From the NCBI GenBank assembly GCA_032158295.1, contig CM063249.1, forward strand, positions 18,292,416 to 18,356,415: DNA of 64,000 nt, written 5' to 3'. Every line of letters begins with the position of its first letter. The stretch's first letter is position 1. The notes under the pieces are model-generated. The model did no database searches. It was not told the DNA's origin and saw nothing but the letters and a program-made list of their open reading frames with translations. Positions 58,371-64,000 of the stretch are shown one piece after another. The DNA is from Pycnopodia helianthoides. Taxonomy: Eukaryota; Echinodermata; Asteroidea; Forcipulatida; Asteriidae. The position numbers and the translations under genes were made by a program.

Positions 58371-58444
58371 TTGACCTGAACTTTGACCTCTGACCCTTGA
58401 CCTATGACCTGACCCTTGAACGTTGACCTTTGACCTTTGACCCC
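58371..58444 (+). repeat. right edge heptad tract, (TGACCTT)n
   Basis: TGACCTT, TGACCTT and TGACCCC stand directly in tandem at 58424-58444, with looser TGACCY words before. On - this is a run of AGGTCA half-sites with one-base spacing, the DR1 arrangement recognised by several nuclear receptors. The period is 7 bp, as in the satellite. Confidence 0.8.
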
Positions 58445-58829
58445 TTAAAAAACGTTTATCTCACGTTTTGTACAGTTTGTATAGGTTTTGTTAGTCTATT
58501 TAAAATATGGACTCAAAAGAAGGACTCATTACCACTGGTTTATTTTTATCTTTTTCTTTATTTCTTTGCATCTGAATATGCAAATACATTACAAAAAGAG
58601 GTACTTTATTACAACTCTTAAGATAAAAGATTAACATTCACTGATATTTTTATGTGAATGCTAAACTTGCATGTAAACAGTAAAAAAGTTACATAAGAAT
58701 TGTCTTTATTTGTTGCAAACTTCTAACTGTTTACATACAAGTTTAACATTCAAATAAACTTAATTTTTACTGCAATTTTCAAACAGTGAAGATAAAAGTG
58801 GAATATTAAAAGAAATGAGCTATTTGAAC
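58445..58829. other. non-coding DNA
   Basis: AT-rich. GAGGTACTTTATTACAA at 58600-58616 resembles the palindromic half-sites at 45.5 kb. No gene. Confidence 0.45.
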
Positions 58830-61030
58830 ATTAAGGAGGGACAAAGTAAATAAGTGCAAGGCTTGAAGTGTTGAATAACTGCAAGGATAAATAAATGCAA
58901 TGAGAGAAGTGATAAATAATTGCACAGAGGGCCGGGTAAATAAGTGCAAGTTAGAAGGAAACGCAAGTAGGGAAGTGTGAAAGTGAAAAAACAAACGCAA
59001 GGAAGTGGTAAAGAATTGCAAGGAGGGAAGTGATAAAGAAACGCAAGGATGGAAGTGATAAAGATACACAATGAGGGAAGTGATAAAGAAACGCAAGGAT
59101 GGTAGTGGTTAAGAAACCCAAGGATGACAGTGTTTAAAAAACACACAAAGATGGTAGTGGTAAAGAAACGCAAGGATGGAAGTGTTTAAAAAACTCAAGG
59201 ATTGAAGTGAAAAAGAAACGAAAGGAGAGAAGTGGTAAATAAACGCAAGGATGGAAGTGATAAAGAAACGCAAGGAGAGAAGTGGTAAAGAAACGCAAGG
59301 ATGGAAGTGATAAAGAAACGCAAGGATGGAAGTGGTAAATAAACGCAAGGATGGAAGTAATAAATAAACGCAAGGAGGGAAGTGGTAAACAAACGCAAAG
59401 AGGGAAGTGGTAAACAAACGCAAAGAGGGAAGTATGAAAGTGAAAAACAAACGCAAGGAAGTGGTAAAGAATTGCAAGGAGGGAAGTGATAAAGAAACGC
59501 AAGGATGGAAGTGATAAAGATACACAATGAGGGAAGTGATAAAGAAACGCAAGGATGGTAGTGGTTAAGAAACCCAAGGATGACAGTGTTTAAAAAACAC
59601 ACAAAGATGGTAGTGGTAAAGAAACGCAAGGATGGAAGTGTTTAAAAAACTCAAGGATTGAAGTGAAAAAGAAACGAAAGGAGAGAAGTGGTAAATAAAC
59701 GCAAGGATGGAAGTGATAAAGAAACGCAAGGAGAGAAGTGGTAAAGAAACGCAAGGATGGAAGTGATAAAGAAACGCAAGGATGGAAGTGGTAAATAAAC
59801 GCAAGGATGGAAGTAATAAATAAACGCAAGGAGGGAAGTGGTAAACAAACGCAAAGAGGGAAGTGGTAAACAAACGCAAAGAGGGAAGTATGAAAGTGAA
59901 AAACAAACGCAAGGAAGTGGTAAAGAATTGCAAGGAGGGAAGTGATAAAGAAACGCAAGGATGGAAGTGATAAAGATACACAAAGAGGGAAGTGATAAAG
60001 AAACGCAAGGATGGAAGTGGTAAATAAACGCAAGGATGGAAGTGATAAATAAACGCAAGGAGGGAAGTGGTAAAGAAACGCAAGGAAGGACGCAAGGAAA
60101 GAGGTGGTAAAGAAACCCAAGGGTGGAAGAAATAAAGAACACAAGGATGAAAGTGATAAAGAAACGCAAGGAGGGAAGTGGTAAAGAAACGCAAGGAGGG
60201 AAGTGATTAAAAAAAGCAAGGATGGTAGTGGTTAAGAAACCCAAGGATGACAGTGTTTAAAAAACACACAAAGATGGTAGTGGTAAAGAAACGCAAGGAT
60301 GGAAGTGGTAAATAAAAGCAAGGAGGGAAGTGGTAAACAAACGCAAAGAGGGAAGTGGTAAACAAACGCAAAGAGGGAAGTATGAAAGTGAAAAACAAAC
60401 GCAAGGAAGTGGTAAAGAATTGCAAGGAAGGAAGTGATAAAGAAACGCAAGGATGGAAGTGATAAAGATACACAAAGAGGGAAGTGATAAAGAAACGCAA
60501 GGATGGTAGTGGTTAAGAAACCCAAGGATGACAGTGTTTAAAAAACACACAAAGATGGTAGTGGTAAAGAAACGCAAGGATGGAAGTGTTAAAAAAACTC
60601 AAGGATTGAAGTAAAAAAAGAAACGCAAGGATGGAAGTGGTAAATAAACGCAAGGATGGAAGTGATAAAGAAACGCAAGGAGAGAAGTGGTAAAGAAACG
60701 CAAGGATGGAAGTGATAAATAAATGCACGGAGGGAAGTGATAAAGAAACGCAAGGATGGAAGTGGTAAATAAACGCAAGGATGGAAGTGATAAATAAACG
60801 CAAGGAGGGAAGTGGTAAAGAAACGCAAGGAAGGACGCAAGGAAAGAGGTGGTAAAGAAACCCAAGGGTGGAAGAAATAAAGAACACAAGGATGAAAGTG
60901 ATAAAGAAACGCAAGGAGGGAAGTGGTAAAGAAACGCAAGGAGGGAAGTGATTAAAAAAAGCAAGGGTGGAAGTGATTAAGAAACCCAAGGATAGAAGAA
61001 ATAAAGAAACTCAAGGATGGAAGTGTTTTA
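58830..61030 (+). repeat. 25-bp minisatellite with irregular higher-order structure
   Basis: The unit is about 25 bp: AAGTGGTAAA or AAGTGATAAA followed by GAAACGCAAGGATGG or a variant. Distinct variant strings recur in order: AACCCAAGGATGACAGTG followed by TTTAAAAAACACACAAAG appears at about 59114, 59570, 60237 and 60518. That shows multi-unit duplications of unequal length. Minus-strand frames of up to 209 codons (RFFTTSLLAFLYHF-like) come from the stop-poor 25-bp unit and are not genes. Confidence 0.95.
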
Positions 61031-61592
61031 AAAAATGGGTAAAAATGTGTAAGATTATGATAAACACGTAGGTGCAAGGGAAGCAAATGTACATTAAACA
61101 TAACATTTAAAAGGGGAAAGTTTAAAGGGATTAAAAGTAATTATAAGGGTTAGAAAAACTTCATGGTAAGGAACGAGGGTAGATGAGGAAGGACGCAGGG
61201 ATATTAAAGAGGATTCTTACATTTTTTGTGTTGGCTACTTATCCAGATTTAGGATTTATCCATTTAGCAGTGGTAAAAAGTTAGTTTGTTAGAGAAGAGA
61301 AGGGTTAAAACAAATTTCAATCTAGGAACATTCAACATAAGTTATTTGAAAAGATGTATAAAGCTATTTCTAATATAACCAGTTGAAGTGTTTCATTTAA
61401 AGACAAATTACTTATTTGTAGTTAACATTACTCTGAATTAGTTTTTTATGTCAAACCTGTGAAAAATGTATTTTAAATAAGCACTTAAACATCACTTCGT
61501 AACCCTTGATTGCACTTCAGAGAAAAGTCCTTTAAAGTTAACAGTTTCTTTCCTAGATGACTCCAGAAAAGATCCAAGTTCCATGATGGCTT
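61031..61592. other. non-coding DNA, nothing recognised
   Basis: AT-rich, no frame or element. Confidence 0.45.
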
Positions 61593-61946
61593 AAAGGCAC
61601 TGGACACTATTGGTAATTACTCAAAATAATTGTTAGCATAAAAACGTACTTTGTAACGAGCAATGGAGAGCTGTTGATAGTATAAAACATTGTGAGCAAC
61701 GGCTCCCTCTGAAGTAACGTAGTTTTTGAGAAAGAAGTAATTTCTCAGTAAAATATTTGAATCTAAGAGCACACAACTTCGCGTGACAACATGGACAAGG
61801 GTGTTTTTTCTTCCATTACTATCTCGCAACTTCGCTGACCAATTGAGTTCAAATTTTCACAGGTTTGTTAGTTTGTGCATATGCTGAGATACACCAAGTG
61901 AGAAGACTGGTCTTTGACAATTACCAAAGGTGCGCAGTGTCTTTAA
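61593..61946 (+). mobile_element. MITE-like element, family M4
   Basis: The left end TTAAAGGCACTGGACACTAT and right end CAAAGGTGCGCAGTGTCTTT are imperfect inverted repeats, ~354 bp apart. The core GACCAATTGAGTTCAAATTT and CACAGGTTTGTTAGT is shared with M1-M3. A 70-codon minus-strand frame inside is not a gene. This is the element type I associate with sea-star genomes (inference). Confidence 0.8.
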
Positions 61947-62275
61947 TAAGATTCTGTCCATGATGGCTTAATAAGATTCTGTCCATGATGGTTTAATAAG
62001 ATTCTGTCCATGATGGTTTAATAAGATTCTGTCCATGATGACTTAATAAGATTCTGTCCATGATGACTTAATAAGATTCTGTCCATGATGGCTGAATAAG
62101 ATTCTGTCCATGGCGGCATTATAAGATTCTGTCCATAAGATTCTGTCCATAAGATTCTGTCCATGGTGGCATTATAAGATTCTGTCCATGGCGGCATTAT
62201 AAGATTTTGTCCATGGCGGCATAATAAGATTCTGTCCATGGCGGCTTTATAAGATGCTGTCCATGAAGCAGTTTT
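61943..62275 (+). repeat. 25-bp VNTR
   Basis: Unit TAATAAGATTCTGTCCATGA followed by TGGCT, about 13 units, starting right at the end of the M4 element. The units drift from TGATGG to TGGCGGCAT forms along the array. A few stray units (AAGATTCTGTCC) reappear at 62340-62490. The minus-strand 97-codon frame is an artefact. Confidence 0.95.
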
Positions 62276-62943
62276 TTGCGTTAAAAGTTTCCAAGAGGAC
62301 TCCAATGACACGTGGTATCTTCCCCAACTAAAACCAAGTTCTATGATGGCTTCATAAGATTCTGTCCACAGTGGCTTGTATAAAAGCAGTTTCTTTTTAA
62401 GATGATTCCATTGATGCTCGGTATCTTCCCCTACTCAATCCAAGTTTTATGATGGCTTCATAAGATTCCGTCCATGATGGCTCAATGAGATTCTCTAAAC
62501 ACCAGGGATAAAAAATACATGAACAATTACAAAGAAACAAATCCAAATCCCAAAACATGATTATATAGTATGTTTTCTTGAGTGTCTTACTTGACATGTT
62601 GATGTAGATGTCCCATATAAAAATCAAGCATTCTGAGATTGACACTAAGAAAGACATATCAGAAACAGGAACCAGACCTGCAAGGTTCACAGTGCAACAT
62701 GTAAGTGTTTTGACTAAATCACATGGTCTGAAAGACAATGTTTATAACTTGCAGTATAAGGTCTTGCTTGTACGCTTGACGTTTCAAAAACATCTCCCAG
62801 TTTTATGCCAATTTTGTTATCCAACTACAAGCTATGTGAATGACTGTTTTGACTCGGCTCTTGCTTGATTATGAAACCAATAATGTGTCAGTCCAACAGC
62901 CCAAACCAAAACCAATCAGAAGAATTATAAGTGCCTGAGTGTG
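62276..62943. other. non-coding DNA with stray VNTR units
   Basis: Partial units of the 25-bp VNTR at about 62342-62370 and 62448-62495. The rest is unremarkable. Confidence 0.45.
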
Positions 62944-62983
62944 GGTTGGTTGTTCAAAGATACTAATCTTTGAACAACCAACC
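62944..62983. repeat. perfect inverted repeat, 18-bp arms, 4-nt loop
   Basis: GGTTGGTTGTTCAAAGAT (62944-62961), loop ACTA, then its exact complement ATCTTTGAACAACCAACC (62966-62983). Confidence 0.97.
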
Positions 62984-63050
62984 GGCTCAGATGACTACAT
63001 CTGAAGGAAATTAAATGCTGTTTAAACTTTTGGTTTAAGTTTCCATTTAA

Positions 63051-63112
63051 CTCTTCAACTTTAATGAAAATTTAGGAGAAGCTCTTCAACTTTAATGAAA
63101 ATTTAGGAGAAA
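63051..63112 (+). repeat. 31-bp direct tandem duplication
   Basis: CTCTTCAACTTTAATGAAAA and the following 11 bases occur twice back to back (63051-63081, 63082-63112). Confidence 0.95.
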
Positions 63113-64000
63113 CATGCTGTTCATAAATATTATGATTGCATTCTCCAGAGCCCTTCTTATAAAAAACTTAAAGTACATTCTATTTTGTCCTTGCATAACA
63201 GTCCAGTTTTGTTGCTCTACATGTATCTGCATAGATGACCGTTCAGACTGAAAACCTGGCTGACATCAAACACATCATAGGCCTATTGGCCATAAAGGGT
63301 GCCTGAGTCATGGTGTGGCTGTATCTGTGCTGTTTGTTTGCCACGTATTAGAGGCTGACAAACATCATTTCTTGCTTAATTTTTTTAAAACATAAACTGT
63401 ACTCTCAGTTGCAAAATTGCCTCTTGATTTTTAAAAAATTCTTCTGATTTCTAAAACAAATTACTCATAGAGTTTCAGTTCTAAATACTATTTGAAATGC
63501 AGCGATGCTGCTAGAAAACTATTGTTAGAATCTACTGTTTATGACTTGCTTTGGGAGGCACAGAGAATGCTAATATTTTGTGCATCAGAAACAACAGAAC
63601 TGAGTTACAGTTATATGCTGTATTCTCCTACGAGCACATAATCATTTCAGCCAAACAGTTTTCAGTCAAAGTGATTCTTGACAACCATTTGATTACATAT
63701 ATTTTTCCAGAGCATTACATTGTATCATCTACAGTCATAATTCGTAACCTGTTGGAAAGTCAATAATGTCACATGTGCACACATTTTTGTGTATGGTTAG
63801 TTTTTACGTTACGTCCGGCTCTAAAGCTGGCATGTTCAGGAGGACATTTGTAATGAGACCTTGGGTCTTTAAAAAACTTAATGTGAAACAAAGTTCAGTA
63901 ACTTAAAAATGTATCAAGTAAATCCTGAGAAAAAAATGGCTGATAGTTTTTCCTTTGGCTTTCCAATAAATGTTGGAGCTAAACTATGTTAAGTGGGCAG
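63113..64000. other. non-coding DNA, nothing recognised
   Basis: A 71-codon frame at 63551-63766 has no domain, acceptor or promoter context. Confidence 0.45.

Noticed and set aside
58806..60989. Minus-strand frames of 96-209 codons rich in Phe, Leu and Ser
   Set aside because: They are translations of the 25-bp minisatellite, open in all three minus-strand frames over the same stretch.
50640..62275. Regular 25-28-bp repeats as a possible CRISPR array
   Set aside because: There are no spacers: units are contiguous. The host is eukaryotic and no cas genes are present.

Overview
This is a eukaryotic, intron-bearing, repeat-dense window. It has no operons, no bacterial gene density and one 100-N scaffold gap. 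Jockey/CR1-like LINE remnants, tRNA-headed SINEs, terminal-inverted-repeat (MITE-like) elements and a THAP-domain exon point to an animal. The style of the small elements, ending in motifs such as a 'cactggacactattggtaatt' terminus, resembles what I know from echinoderms, especially sea stars. That assignment is inference.

Layout. 1-13.1 kb: intergenic or intronic DNA with MITEs, SINEs, a LINE tail and a 160-bp satellite. 13.8 kb: a candidate first coding exon on +. 14.9-15.3 kb: a LINE fragment running into the gap. 16.2-16.7 kb: a THAP-domain exon on - with a promoter-like upstream region, broken by three frame changes. 17.6-18.9 kb: a 5'-truncated LINE. 21.9-45.3 kb: the most interesting part. 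It holds about ten head-to-tail copies of a ~1.02-kb unit, each with two exon-like blocks (A, 79 nt; B, 94 nt) between good splice signals. Related exon-like blocks (T, C, F, G, D, E, H, I, J) lie around them. Each B-to-A intron also carries a ~120-nt segment that folds like an H/ACA snoRNA. A 4.2-kb part of this locus is duplicated with many tiny indels, which looks like poor consensus or a false duplication.

46.1-58.4 kb: an ~11-kb satellite built on a 7-bp period. It includes (GGAGGCA)n, (GACGAAG)n, (GACAAAG)n and a 28-bp higher unit equal to four heptads. TGACC-type heptads, nuclear-receptor DR1-like, lie at both edges. It is free of stops in most frames and so makes spurious ORFs of up to 3,700 codons. 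58.8-61.0 kb: a 25-bp minisatellite. 61.6-64.0 kb: one MITE, a second 25-bp VNTR, an 18-bp-arm inverted repeat and otherwise plain non-coding DNA.

No complete, recognisable protein-coding gene lies in the window. The best coding evidence is the silent-biased change in block B, the matching splice phases from the 13.8-kb exon through A, B, F and G, and the THAP exon.
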